Shown piece by piece: positions 18,901 through 26,845 of a DNA stretch of 64,000 bases. This DNA is from Persicitalea sp964500445 (GTDB lineage: Bacteria > Bacteroidota > Bacteroidia > Cytophagales > Spirosomataceae). Every line of letters starts with the position of its first letter. Position 1 is the first letter of the stretch. The position numbers were made by a program, and so were the translations under genes. The notes under the pieces were generated by a model. The model saw only the letters and a list, made by a program, of their open reading frames with translations, was not told the origin of the DNA and did not search any database. The DNA is taken from positions 16,843 through 80,842 of the forward strand of contig CAZCOG010000027.1 of NCBI GenBank assembly GCA_964500445.1. Reading direction: 5' to 3'.

Positions 18901-19373
18901 TTACGGCAAGCTATACGGATAAGGGTAATGGAGTGATCGGACCTCTGACAGGAAGTCAAACGATTGCCCTCCGTCCGGCCAAAATAAAGGCCAATACACT
19001 GGATGGTGGCAAAGCATATATGAAGTATAAGCTGCCCAGCGGCTCGGAGGTAGTAGTAGCTAACGGAAACAACAGTTACGCCGAATACAAGGACATTGAC
19101 CTAACTGGCATCAGCAAGCTAAAAGCTGGCGTATTTACTGCCGAAGGCATGACTGCTGGTGGGACGCTGGAAGTACACCTCGACTCTCCACAAGGCCCAA
19201 AGATTGGTTCAGCAGATGTAAAACAGGGAACGATGGGCGAAGTGGAAATTCCGCTTCAGGTACCTGCTGATCGTCGCCAGCGAAATCTTTACTTGGTATT
19301 CAAGAATGCTGACCCCAAAGGAAAGCCTCTTTTCGCGGTAGATACGATTGAGTTTGTCAATGGAGCCATGTAA
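15996..19373 (+). CDS. Secreted ThuA / sugar dehydrogenase / PKD / cytochrome c / carbohydrate-binding multidomain protein
   Basis: This is a 1125-residue exported protein (hydrophobic segment about 11-28, cut near ATAQS). Domains in order: a ThuA-like trehalose-utilisation domain (about 30-250, with GGGYVGIHAAADTEY and DWPWYNRLAGG); a PQQ-type glucose/sorbosone dehydrogenase propeller (about 270-690, with GLLGINIDPDF, GGSIAWDKQGNLYLSTGD and MGNRNPYRI); a PKD domain (about 710-790); a haem c domain with CKACHS at 871-876; and a C-terminal CBM6-like lectin domain. The layout suggests oxidation of polysaccharide-derived sugars at the surface, with electrons leaving through the fused haem. The fusion is known in Cytophagales. 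Exact substrate is unknown. Confidence 0.88.
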   Translation: MYILCKKLIHNGLLAFAVCCGLSVGFATAQSAGGKRVLVFSKTKGYHHNSIAAGNKLIMRLGKENGFAVDTTTNSDLFTDDNLKKYSEVVFLSTTGDVLDDQQQIAFERYIQAGGGYVGIHAAADTEYDWPWYNRLAGGWFASHPKNNIQTGEAFVVNRNNPSMEGFPDKWTVKDEFYDFKNFNKDVTVLVKIDENSYKEGKMGDDHPMAWFHEFEGGKAFYTNFGHTDEMYENPVYVKHLLGGMKWAMADKLDYTKSRPEENRFVRKVLVDHLDEPTELVVLDNGKVLFTERKGAVKLYNPKTGTTELAATIPVHFQREYGLLGINIDPDFKNNKWVYLYYSAVDPDKNNRLVRVKWDDATNKLKLDTEELLLNVAENRIGGQDDCCHTGGSIAWDKQGNLYLSTGDNTNPFQSNGFSPSDLRPGREKFSALNSSSNTADLRGKILRIKPRADKGYDIPEGNLFPKGTEGARPEIYVMGNRNPYRIAVDQRTGYLYWGEVGPDAGEDNPKRGPRGHDEINQARKAGYFGWPLFVADNKPYRLFNFADSTSGPYFDPAKPVNPSNEIKGLKKLPPAQKAFIYYPYAESPEFGAIVGKGGRNAMAGPVYYYDDYADSNVKFPRYYDGKLFAYEWMRGWINPVTMAPNGDFISMEHFMPSSTFNHPMDMQFDKDGSLYMLEYGSNWFAQNDEARLTRITYNAGNRTPIAMANVDKTVGAVPLKVAFSSKGSMDYDKDAIKYEWTFGQGLPKSTEANPTFTYTKPGDYTATLKVTDAKGNMATSQVSVKAGNAVPDVEIAMKGNKSFYWDDKPIAYEVKVSDKEDGSLAKGVDQNDVLLTVNYLEGFDKTMIAQGHQVNTGFATGKRLIELSDCKACHSIDKKSVGPAYIDVAKKYQKDRTATKKLAEKVIKGGGGVWGEQAMAAHPQLKEEEAEDMVKYILSLANENKVKSEPLQGTYVAKSKAKEGSYVFTASYTDKGNGVIGPLTGSQTIALRPAKIKANTLDGGKAYMKYKLPSGSEVVVANGNNSYAEYKDIDLTGISKLKAGVFTAEGMTAGGTLEVHLDSPQGPKIGSADVKQGTMGEVEIPLQVPADRRQRNLYLVFKNADPKGKPLFAVDTIEFVNGAM

Positions 19374-19416
19374 TAAATGGTGAGTGATGAATGATGAATT
19401 ATCATGATTCATCATT

Positions 19417-19457
19417 AAAAAGCGGACGCCGGGAAAACCCAGCGTCCGCTTTTTTAC
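19417..19457 (+). terminator. Rho-independent terminator after the ThuA-type gene
   Basis: A strong stem (agcggacgc with gcgtccgct) is flanked by A-run and T-run. Just before it, 19389-19416 holds another AT-rich palindrome (atgatgaattatcatgattc). The flanks allow action on both strands, serving also the convergent gene that ends at 19493. Confidence 0.85.
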
Positions 19458-19492
19458 TATTTGTCAGTCTGAGCGTAGTCGAAGACCTCCTT

Positions 19493-20545
19493 CTATATTC
19501 CCAACACCTTTCGGTTGAAGTCTTCATCAGCACCAGCGCTGGCAAAGTCGTCAAAGGCTTTGTCGGTCACTTCGATGATGTGGCTTTCAATGAAAGGTGC
19601 TCCCTCCGCGGCTCCCTGGGCGGGCGATTTGATGCAGCACTCCCATTCCAGCACAGCCCAGCTACCGTAGTCGTACTGCGAGAGCTTGGAGAAAATACTG
19701 GAGAAATCGACCTGCCCGTCACCCAGCGAGCGGAAGCGTCCGGCACGGTCAGCCCAGCCCGCAAAACCGCTATATACACCCTGGCGTCCCGTAGGATTAA
19801 ACTCTGCGTCTTTTACGTGAAAAGCCTTGATGCGGTCATGATACAGATCGATGAAAGCCAGGTAGTCCAGTTGCTGTAACACAAAGTGGCTGGGGTCATA
19901 GAGAAGATTGGCACGTGCGTGACCATCGACCGCATCCAGGAATCGCTCGAAGGTCGCGCCATCGAACAAATCTTCGCCCGGATGCAATTCATAACAAACA
20001 TCGACTCCGCAATCCTCGAAAGTATCCAGAATCGGTTTCCAGCGCTTGGCCAATTCCGCAAAAGCTGTTTCTATTAGACCCTGCGGACGCTGTGGCCAAG
20101 GGTACATATATGGCCACGCCAATGCTCCCGAAAAGCTGGCGCAGGCAGTCAGCCCCAGATTCTGGCTCGCTTTGGCAGCCATTTTGAGTTGCTCAACCGC
20201 CCAGGCCTGCCGTGCTGACGGGTTATCGCGCACCTCGGGTACAGCGAAGCCATCGAACATGGCATCGTAAACCGGGTGAGATGCTACGAGCTGCCCTTGG
20301 AGGTGCGTGGAAAGTTCGGTCACCTCAACGCCAATGTCTTTCAATTTGCCTTTGTACTCGTCGCAGTACGTTTCGGATTCAGCGGCTTGTTTTAGGTCGA
20401 TGCAACGAGAGTCCCAGGTAGGTATCTGTATGCCTTTATAACCTAAATCGGCCATGTAGCGGGCAATGCTTTCTAAATTATTAAACGGGGCTTCATCGCC
20501 CATAAACTGGGCCAAAAAAATCGCGGGGCCTTTAAGGGTTTTCAT
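19493..20545 (-). CDS. Sugar phosphate isomerase/epimerase (AP-endonuclease-2-like TIM barrel)
   Basis: The ATG at 20545 (MKTLKGPAIFLAQF) gives 350 residues. The TIM-barrel family of xylose isomerase-like enzymes is shown by GYKGIQIPTWD, the metal ligands in VDVCYELHPGEDLFDG (Glu and His), NLLYDPSHFVLQQLDY (Asp and His), and the later Asp in HVKDAEF. The final Glu is in AVLEWEC. Such enzymes often work with a Gfo/Idh oxidoreductase on inositol or keto-sugars. The nearby dehydrogenase at 21152-22297 lies on the same strand, separated by a small unrelated gene. Substrate unknown. Confidence 0.85.
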   Translation of the reverse strand: MKTLKGPAIFLAQFMGDEAPFNNLESIARYMADLGYKGIQIPTWDSRCIDLKQAAESETYCDEYKGKLKDIGVEVTELSTHLQGQLVASHPVYDAMFDGFAVPEVRDNPSARQAWAVEQLKMAAKASQNLGLTACASFSGALAWPYMYPWPQRPQGLIETAFAELAKRWKPILDTFEDCGVDVCYELHPGEDLFDGATFERFLDAVDGHARANLLYDPSHFVLQQLDYLAFIDLYHDRIKAFHVKDAEFNPTGRQGVYSGFAGWADRAGRFRSLGDGQVDFSSIFSKLSQYDYGSWAVLEWECCIKSPAQGAAEGAPFIESHIIEVTDKAFDDFASAGADEDFNRKVLGI

Positions 20546-20552
20546 AGTTTTT

Positions 20553-20586
20553 AATTTTGAATTAGTGAATTTTGGAATGTCGGAAT
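20553..20586. repeat. Left arm of inverted repeat around the four-helix-bundle gene
   Basis: The block holds gaattagtgaat and gtcggaat. The reverse complement of 21124-21153 holds the same two elements (gaattagtgaat, then gtcggaatt). It lies just upstream of the isomerase start. See the paired copy at 21124. Confidence 0.55.
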
Positions 20587-20617
20587 ACATTATTCCGACG
20601 TCCGATAGCTTAAATAT

Positions 20618-21028
20618 TCATGTATTAGAACGGGTTGAACTTCTGGCTTTGGAAAGAATTTTTAGAATTTCAAATGTCTCAGCTTTGAGCGAAACGAGTT
20701 TCTTTTCTTCGACAATTCCAGCTTCTTCCAAAATTTCTAACCAAAATAACGATTCATCTGCTTCCTCGATCGTGATCGAAAGTTTGGAAAAAAACTCGGC
20801 CTTACTCCTTGCTCTGCATGATGCCCGATAATTGGCACCCGTCGAGGTAGCTGAGCGCAAAAGCTGCTTCCCAATTATGCGTGCTTCCTCAGTTGACGGC
20901 AAAGCTTGGTAAAGTTTGATGTGCCGAAGTACCAATTTTTTGGTTCTCTCACGCATTGCCTCAACAAAATCAGCTCTCGCCTGATATTCGTACTCAGCGC
21001 TTTCTTCAACCCACCAATCTTTGTCCAT
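20618..21028 (-). CDS. Four-helix bundle protein (S23 / rRNA intervening-sequence family)
   Basis: This 136-residue, all-helical protein carries the S23 family core: TKKLVLRHIKLYQALP, RIIGKQLLRSATSTGANYRASCRARSKAEF, SITIEEADESLFWLEIL. These proteins were first found in inserts of 23S rRNA genes and are also common as single genes in Bacteroidota; they form basic pentamers that bind nucleic acid. Here the gene sits between a dehydrogenase and a sugar isomerase that would otherwise form an operon, with inverted repeats at both sides. That suggests insertion as a unit. Role in the cell is unknown. Confidence 0.85.
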   Translation of the reverse strand: MDKDWWVEESAEYEYQARADFVEAMRERTKKLVLRHIKLYQALPSTEEARIIGKQLLRSATSTGANYRASCRARSKAEFFSKLSITIEEADESLFWLEILEEAGIVEEKKLVSLKAETFEILKILSKARSSTRSNT

Positions 21029-21123
21029 AATAATTTAGAATGCCAGACGGGGTCGCCCGGCGATTCGGCGATTAGTGATTGCAGGAATAATGTATTGAGT
21101 AAAAACTTGCGAAAGCAACATTC

Positions 21124-21153
21124 ATTAATTCCGACATTCACTAATTCCAAATT
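21124..21153. repeat. Right arm of inverted repeat around the four-helix-bundle gene
   Basis: It contains attccgacattcactaattc and touches the stop of the Gfo/Idh gene at 21152. It is an imperfect reverse complement of 20553-20586. Confidence 0.55.
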
Positions 21154-22297
21154 AAACCTCCACCCATTTTTCGCTCCGGGCACTTTCCAGAATCTTCTCA
21201 CAGATCAAGAGCTCACGGTAGCCGTCAGCGAAGGTTGGGAAGGTAGGATTATCGGGTTGCTTTCCAGCTTCGATGGCAGCGTAAACTTCCTTGAACATCT
21301 GCTTGGAAGTGTCGGGGAAGCCCTCATTATGGCCACCGGGGAAAGAGATAACGGAACTGGCTTCTTTGTGAACGAGCGAAGGGTCGCGCATAAGTACTTC
21401 ATTATAACCGTCGCGGTTGCCAATCCAAAGTTCGTTGGGACTTTCAGAATTGAAACTGAACGTTTTCTTGGAACCCGATATTTCCAGGCTCATGCGGTTC
21501 TTACGGCCCGCCGAAACCTGCGAAACCGTGATAACGCCCCGGTTGCCATTGTCAAAGCGTAGCAAAACGTTGGCGTGATCTTCTGTATTGATGGGTACGT
21601 CGGCGTAGTCTTCGGGTTTCAGAATTTTACCCGAGTAGGTTTCCACTTCCTTGAGCGGCTTCTTACGGGTTTTATGGATGGTGTTGAAATCCGCCATTAC
21701 GGCCACAGTTTTCAGCCCGGTGATATATTCCAGAATATCCATCAGGTGAGAACCAATGTCGGCAATGGCGCGTGAGTCACCGGATTTGTCAGGTTCCAGC
21801 CGCCAGTTGTAGTCGGTTTCATAGAACAGCCAGTCTTGTAAATAAGACCCAATTACGGAATAGACCTCGCCGAGTTCGCCTTTTTCCCGCATTACTTTCA
21901 TCTGCCGGGCGAGTGGGTAGTACCGAAGGTTGAAATGCACGGCGTTTACAAGCCCCGTTTTGGCGGCTAATTCTACCAGCTCCTCGGCTTCGGCAAGATC
22001 TTTGGCCAGGGGTTTTTCGCATACTACATGTTTTCCTGCTTCCAGAGCAGCCTTGGATTGGGAATAGTGCAGGAAATTGGGAGTGCAGATATGAACGCAC
22101 TGAATATCATCCTGTTTCAGTAATTCATCGAAAGTGTAAGAACGCTCGATACCCAGCGATTTCGCTTTGTCAGCGGCGAGTTCTGCCGTCACTTCGCAAA
22201 GTGCCACGACTTCGACATTGGGTAAGCGACGCAGTGCTTCAATGTGGGCGGGGCCAATGAATCCGGTTCCTACTACTCCTACTTTTACTTTTGCCAT
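21152..22297 (-). CDS. Gfo/Idh/MocA-family oxidoreductase
   Basis: The ATG at 22297 (MAKVKVGVVGTGFIG) gives 381 residues. The Rossmann motif GVVGTGFIGPAH binds NAD(P). The family motif CEKPLAKDLAEAEEL, with the conserved Lys in EKP, is at about 93-107, and HFNLRYYPLARQM and the DIGSHLMDI catalytic segment follow. Such enzymes oxidise or reduce sugars and inositols. Together with the isomerase at 19493-20545 it forms a pathway pair typical of Cytophagales, now split by the four-helix-bundle gene. Substrate unknown. Confidence 0.88.
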   Translation of the reverse strand: MAKVKVGVVGTGFIGPAHIEALRRLPNVEVVALCEVTAELAADKAKSLGIERSYTFDELLKQDDIQCVHICTPNFLHYSQSKAALEAGKHVVCEKPLAKDLAEAEELVELAAKTGLVNAVHFNLRYYPLARQMKVMREKGELGEVYSVIGSYLQDWLFYETDYNWRLEPDKSGDSRAIADIGSHLMDILEYITGLKTVAVMADFNTIHKTRKKPLKEVETYSGKILKPEDYADVPINTEDHANVLLRFDNGNRGVITVSQVSAGRKNRMSLEISGSKKTFSFNSESPNELWIGNRDGYNEVLMRDPSLVHKEASSVISFPGGHNEGFPDTSKQMFKEVYAAIEAGKQPDNPTFPTFADGYRELLICEKILESARSEKWVEV

Positions 22298-22369
22298 TGA
22301 TTTCAAATTTTACGGGGCAGCCCCGCTGTGAGAGAATTATGAATAAGTGAATAATACATTTTGCAAGCA

Positions 22370-23314
22370 TTAGGCGGTCCGCTTCTGCTTCCACATAGTG
22401 TAGAGAAGCGCGGAGGTGGCGGTCAACGATACCAGCGCCGCAATCCATGGGACAGATTCATTATTTTCTATATTATAGTCTACCATTTTCTGGTGATAGA
22501 GATACAGCATCAGCACCATGAATCCGTTATTGACGAAGTGAGCAAATATGGCAACCCATAAACTACCCGACCAATAATATAAATATCCAAACAAAGCACC
22601 GAGTAACATTCGGGGAATGAAACCATAGAACTGCACATGAATAGCGCTAAATAACGCGGCAGCGACCCAGATCGCCAGGTGTGGATTGACCCAATGCTCA
22701 ACCAGCTTGCGCTGCAACACACCCCGGAAAAGTACTTCTTCACCGATAGAAGGAATTACTGCTATTACCAAAAGCGCTATGGCAAATTGGCCGGGTGAGT
22801 CAAAATCGGTCATGAAAGTAGTTATCCCCTCCAGCTGGTCTTCTTTTTCGCGCATCCATTGCTCTACTCCGCTCAGGAAATCTGGTAGAGTCATTCCCTG
22901 ATTCCATTCGATGATCAGACTGTTGAGCGGCATGAAAGCCAGTACAACAAGCAGTGTCAACCCCCAAAACTGTGGTGGCGTGAAGGCTCGCGTTTGGAAA
23001 TCTGGCAAACTACGCCGCTCGATGTACGACCAGTACAAAAGCGGTGGAATCAGATAGGTTGAGACATGTGCCGTGGCCTGTAAAATCATTAAGCCGTACC
23101 AGCCATTAGGTACTGTCTCGGGTGACTGAATGAGCGTGGATACAATTTCTATCCCCGCCATCTCGTCTCCACTACCCAAAAAATTCATGAGAAAAAGCAC
23201 GGCCAGCATATTCCCTACTGACATACCCACCAAAATAAAGCCTACCAGAACCAGAAGGCTGCGCCAGGTGTTGGGAACGCGTGAAGGCAAGGAAATAGAG
23301 GGATTGTGTTGCAT
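22370..23314 (-). CDS. CPBP-family intramembrane glutamic protease
   Basis: This 314-residue protein has about seven to eight hydrophobic segments. The Rce1/CPBP (abortive infection) motifs are present: EEVLFRG, with the catalytic Glu pair, followed by FSAIHVQFYGFIPRMLLGALFG and FAHFVNN, which supply the His and Asn of the active site. Family members process membrane proteins or peptides; some affect bacteriocin immunity. Its target here is unknown. It stands alone and divergent from dusB. Confidence 0.85.
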   Translation of the reverse strand: MQHNPSISLPSRVPNTWRSLLVLVGFILVGMSVGNMLAVLFLMNFLGSGDEMAGIEIVSTLIQSPETVPNGWYGLMILQATAHVSTYLIPPLLYWSYIERRSLPDFQTRAFTPPQFWGLTLLVVLAFMPLNSLIIEWNQGMTLPDFLSGVEQWMREKEDQLEGITTFMTDFDSPGQFAIALLVIAVIPSIGEEVLFRGVLQRKLVEHWVNPHLAIWVAAALFSAIHVQFYGFIPRMLLGALFGYLYYWSGSLWVAIFAHFVNNGFMVLMLYLYHQKMVDYNIENNESVPWIAALVSLTATSALLYTMWKQKRTA

Positions 23315-23516
23315 AATTGGCGTAAATTTACGGGATTATTGTTTAGTTGTGGAGTTGTTTAGGGTTTAGTTGGTTATTCGTTTCATTGCTTATTCAAGAA
23401 TAAAATTACCGGTTGTGTATTGACAAGGCGCATTTGCATTTCTGCCAGCCATTGTGATTATTTTAGGCCCTGTTTTCTAAATAACTAAACGTTTAAACAA
23501 ATAAACGATTTATCAA

Positions 23517-24515
23517 GTGGTAAAAATTGGAAACATAACGCTTCCCGACTTCCCGCTCCTGTTGGCGCCTATGGAAGACGTGAGCGATCCGCCTTTCCGG
23601 GCCGTATGCAAGGAAAAGGGGGCCGATCTGATGTACACGGAATTTATTTCGTCCGAAGGGCTGATTCGTGATGCGGCCAAGAGTGTGCAGAAACTCGATA
23701 TCTTCGAATATGAACGTCCCATTGGCATTCAACTATTCGGCAGCGACGTCGAAACCATGCGCTCCTGCGCCGAGATTGCTACCAGGGCGAATCCTGATTT
23801 GATTGACATTAATTATGGCTGCCCGGTCAAGAATGTCGCCTGCCGGGGCGCGGGAGCTGCGCTGTTGCAGGATATTCCCAAAATGGTACGCATGACCGAA
23901 GCCGTTGTCAAAGCCACGCACTTGCCCGTGACGGTGAAGACACGGCTGGGCTGGGACGACAGCACAAAGAATATCCTGGAAGTAGCCGAACGATTACAGG
24001 ACATTGGTATTCAGGCCCTGACTGTTCATGGACGTACCCGGGTACAGATGTATAAAGGCTCAGCCGACTGGACCCTCATTGGCCGTATTAAGGAAAACCC
24101 GCGCGTCACGATTCCGATATTCGGCAACGGCGACATCGACAGTCCGCAGAAAGCACTCGAATACAAAAACCGCTACGGCGTGGACGGCATCATGGTGGGC
24201 AGAGCATCCATTGGCTATCCCTGGATCTTTGATGAGATAAAGCACTACTTGGCTACAGGCCAAATGCTGACGCCCCCTACCCTGACCGAGCGGGTAGAAG
24301 TCTGTCGCCGTCACCTGGAATTCTCGGTGCGCTGGAAAGGCGAAATCACCGGGATTTTTGAAATGCGCCGCCACTACACCAATTATTTTCGGGGACTCGA
24401 TCACTTCAAACCCTACCGTATGCGCCTGGTGCAAAGTATGTCGTTCGACGAATTGAATGACATTTTGAACGAGATCAATGAAGTATTCAGCGAAGTAGAG
24501 TCATTTGCCCTATGA
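23517..24515 (+). CDS. dusB: tRNA-dihydrouridine synthase (DusB type)
   Basis: This 332-residue protein probably starts at a GTG (23517). FMN-binding TIM-barrel motifs are LLAPMEDVSDPPFRAVCKE, the catalytic cysteine region INYGCPVKNVACRGAGAAL, TVKTRLGWD, TVHGRTRVQMYKGSADW, GNGDIDS and GIMVGRASIGYPWIF. The nifR3/DusB signature is clear. It reduces uridine to dihydrouridine in tRNA. The stop overlaps the next start by four bases (ATGA), so it is translationally coupled to the EamA transporter. Confidence 0.93.
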   Translation: MVKIGNITLPDFPLLLAPMEDVSDPPFRAVCKEKGADLMYTEFISSEGLIRDAAKSVQKLDIFEYERPIGIQLFGSDVETMRSCAEIATRANPDLIDINYGCPVKNVACRGAGAALLQDIPKMVRMTEAVVKATHLPVTVKTRLGWDDSTKNILEVAERLQDIGIQALTVHGRTRVQMYKGSADWTLIGRIKENPRVTIPIFGNGDIDSPQKALEYKNRYGVDGIMVGRASIGYPWIFDEIKHYLATGQMLTPPTLTERVEVCRRHLEFSVRWKGEITGIFEMRRHYTNYFRGLDHFKPYRMRLVQSMSFDELNDILNEINEVFSEVESFAL

Positions 24516-25447
24516 GCAACAAGACAACGACTCCCGAAAACTCTGCTCCGTTGCTGGCGTGGGGTCTACTTGTTTTGTTGGCTTTGGTATGGGGTAGTTC
24601 CTTTATTTTAATCAAGAAAAGTCTGCATACTTATTCCGTTACCGAAGTGGCCGCCGGAAGAGTATTTCTGGCCTTCGTCTTTTTCATTCCGGTACTAATC
24701 CGTAGCTGGAAGACGATCCCCAAGTCGCTTATGGGGTTATTTTTTGTTTCCGGCTTATTGGGTTACTTCCTCCCGGCTTTTCTTTTTGCCCGAGCCGGCA
24801 GCGAAATCACCAGTGCTTTGGCTGGTACACTCAATGCCGTCAGCCCAATGTTCACCATGCTGATCGGGGTACTTTTTTTTGCTAAAAGTACCCACCGGAT
24901 GCAGATTTTAGGGCTGGTCATTGCCCTGGTTGGCGCACTTATGCTGATTTTCACTAAGGCAGGAGTAGCCATCCCCGAAGTTAATTTCTATGCTCTTTTC
25001 ATTGTTTTGGCCACAGTCTGCTATGGTACCAACATCAATATTGTGTCCAAGTACTACGGCAATTTATCCCCCGTTGTGTCGACGGCCTGGATCTTTGCGG
25101 GCGTAGGACCGCTGTCGCTGGGCATATTGCTCTTTACCGACTTTTTCGAAAAAATGGCCCAACCTGCTAACCTGCTGCCTTCGGCTTACCTGGTAAGTTT
25201 GGGGGTACTTGCTTCCGGCCTGATGTCGGTACTTTTCAATCGGGTCATCCAATTATCGAGTGCAGTCTTTGCGGCCTCGGTTACGTATCTGATGCCCATT
25301 GTGGCCCTTTCCTGGGGCTTGCTGGACGGCGAACTCGTAGGCATTCAGCAATGGGCAGGCACGGCGGTTATCTTAGTAGGGGTCTATATGATCAATCGGA
25401 AACGAAAGGCGCGTAAAGTAGTTATGGAGCCAGAGCATAGTTTATAA
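24512..25447 (+). CDS. EamA/DMT-family membrane transporter
   Basis: This 311-residue protein has about ten hydrophobic helices in two repeated halves, the layout of drug/metabolite transporters. Typical patches are VWGSSFILIKKSL near the N-terminus, SALAGTLNAVSPMFTMLIGVLFF, and in the second half SSAVFAASVTYLMPIVALSWGL. It ends with a basic cytoplasmic tail. It probably exports a small metabolite or amino acid. It overlaps dusB by four bases and the next gene is 14 bases downstream, so three genes form one transcript. Confidence 0.88.
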   Translation: MSNKTTTPENSAPLLAWGLLVLLALVWGSSFILIKKSLHTYSVTEVAAGRVFLAFVFFIPVLIRSWKTIPKSLMGLFFVSGLLGYFLPAFLFARAGSEITSALAGTLNAVSPMFTMLIGVLFFAKSTHRMQILGLVIALVGALMLIFTKAGVAIPEVNFYALFIVLATVCYGTNINIVSKYYGNLSPVVSTAWIFAGVGPLSLGILLFTDFFEKMAQPANLLPSAYLVSLGVLASGLMSVLFNRVIQLSSAVFAASVTYLMPIVALSWGLLDGELVGIQQWAGTAVILVGVYMINRKRKARKVVMEPEHSL

Positions 25448-25461
25448 AAAATTAATACGAA

Positions 25462-25962
25462 ATGCTGAAAGTCAAAGTCAACGGATCGGAGGAGTTCGAA
25501 GTCAAATCCCAAAAAGACGGATGGTATCTGGATGATAAACTATTCGACGGTGATATAGCGCAGCTTGGCCCGCACCACTACCACGTCATCTGGCAAGACC
25601 GTTCCTTTCATGTTGAAGTGGTGGAACAGGATGCTAATACCAAACAAGCCTCCCTAAAAATCAATGGCCAAATCCTCACGACTACGGCCAAAAATCGTGT
25701 CGATCTTCTCTTGGAGAGCATGGGTATGAGCCAGGCAATCAGCAACAAGATCAACGAAATAAAAGCCCCCATGCCCGGCCTCATTCAGAGCATCGCTGTG
25801 CAGGAAGGTGAAACCGTCCAAAAGGGGGACACACTATTGGTATTGGTAGCCATGAAGATGGAAAATGCCATCAAAGCTCCCGCCGAAGCAACGGTAAAAA
25901 AAATCAGGACTGAGGCTGGCAGCAGTGTCGAAAAGAATCAGGTATTGATAGAGTTTGCCTGA
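25462..25962 (+). CDS. Biotin/lipoyl attachment domain protein (biotin carboxyl carrier-like)
   Basis: This is a 166-residue protein. The C-terminal 80 residues are a biotinyl domain: IKAPMPGLIQSIAVQEGETVQKGD, then the biotin-acceptor motif VAMKMENAIKAP. The N-terminal part (about 1-90) is a beta-rich domain as in the carrier region of acyl-CoA carboxylases. No carboxylase or transferase gene lies next to it in the window, so the partner must be encoded elsewhere or upstream function is shared. It follows the transporter by 14 bases. Confidence 0.85.
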   Translation: MLKVKVNGSEEFEVKSQKDGWYLDDKLFDGDIAQLGPHHYHVIWQDRSFHVEVVEQDANTKQASLKINGQILTTTAKNRVDLLLESMGMSQAISNKINEIKAPMPGLIQSIAVQEGETVQKGDTLLVLVAMKMENAIKAPAEATVKKIRTEAGSSVEKNQVLIEFA

Positions 25963-26023
25963 TCGGCTTGTAATTATGCCCGTCTAATCTTTATTTTGCG
26001 CGACCAATTCCCCCAATTTCCAC

Positions 26024-26749
26024 ATGCCCCAGCCCAAGTACAAGCGAATTCTCCTCAAACTCAGTGGCGAAGCCCTCAACGGAGGTGACAAGAGCCAGGT
26101 CATAGATTTTAACGTGTTAGATGATTACTCCCGGGAAATTCGCCGGGTTTACGACGCCGGCGTAGAAATTGCTATCGTCATCGGCGGGGGCAATATCTTT
26201 CGCGGAGCTTCCGTTGAAAAATCTGGCATCGACCGTGTACAGGGCGACCATATGGGCATGCTGGCCACGGTCATCAACGGAATGGCTGTGCAAAGCTCAC
26301 TGGAAAAACATGGAATGGTAACACGGCTGATGTCGGCGATCAAGATGGAGCAGGTCTGCGAACCACTGATCCGCCGCCGGGCGATCCGCCACCTCGAAAG
26401 AAAGCGTATCGTGATTTTCGGTGCCGGAACGGGTAACCCTTACTTCACGACTGACACAACAGCGGCTCTGCGGGCCATCGAGTCGGAGTCGGAGCTGGTA
26501 CTGAAAGGTACCCGCGTAGATGGCGTCTATACGGCTGACCCCGAAAAAGATCCGCTGGCCATTAAGTACAAGCACCTATCCTTTGATGAAGCATTAGCTA
26601 AAAATCTGAAAATAATGGATATGACCGCCTTTGCTTTATGTAAGGAGAACAATCTACCCATCATAGTCTTCGATATGAACAAACCCGGTAACCTCTATAA
26701 CCTGATCATGGGTGAAGAAGTGGGGACCCTGGTATCGAGTGAAGCTTAG
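26024..26749 (+). CDS. pyrH: UMP kinase
   Basis: This 241-residue protein is the usual length. Amino-acid-kinase motifs are KRILLKLSGEAL, AIVIGGGNIFRG, the hexamer and GTP-site region, RVDGVYTADPEKDP, and MDMTAFALCKENNLPIIVFDMN. It phosphorylates UMP to UDP with ATP in pyrimidine synthesis. The pyrH-frr order that follows is conserved in most bacteria. Confidence 0.97.
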   Translation: MPQPKYKRILLKLSGEALNGGDKSQVIDFNVLDDYSREIRRVYDAGVEIAIVIGGGNIFRGASVEKSGIDRVQGDHMGMLATVINGMAVQSSLEKHGMVTRLMSAIKMEQVCEPLIRRRAIRHLERKRIVIFGAGTGNPYFTTDTTAALRAIESESELVLKGTRVDGVYTADPEKDPLAIKYKHLSFDEALAKNLKIMDMTAFALCKENNLPIIVFDMNKPGNLYNLIMGEEVGTLVSSEA

Positions 26750-26756
26750 AAAGTTT

Positions 26757-26841
26757 AATTTTGAATGTGTGATTGAGAGAGTTACTGAGTGTTTGATTCA
26801 GCATTATGTTCTCCCAATCACTCATTCGCTCATTCAAAATT
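26757..26841. repeat. Imperfect inverted repeat between pyrH and frr
   Basis: Left arm 26757-26779 (aattttgaatgtgtgattga) pairs imperfectly with right arm 26811-26841, whose reverse complement begins aattttgaatgagcgaatga. The repeat starts 8 bases after the pyrH stop and ends 4 bases before the frr start, so the whole gap is one stem-loop. The same layout is seen before hpf. Confidence 0.55.
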
Positions 26842-26845
26842 GAAA

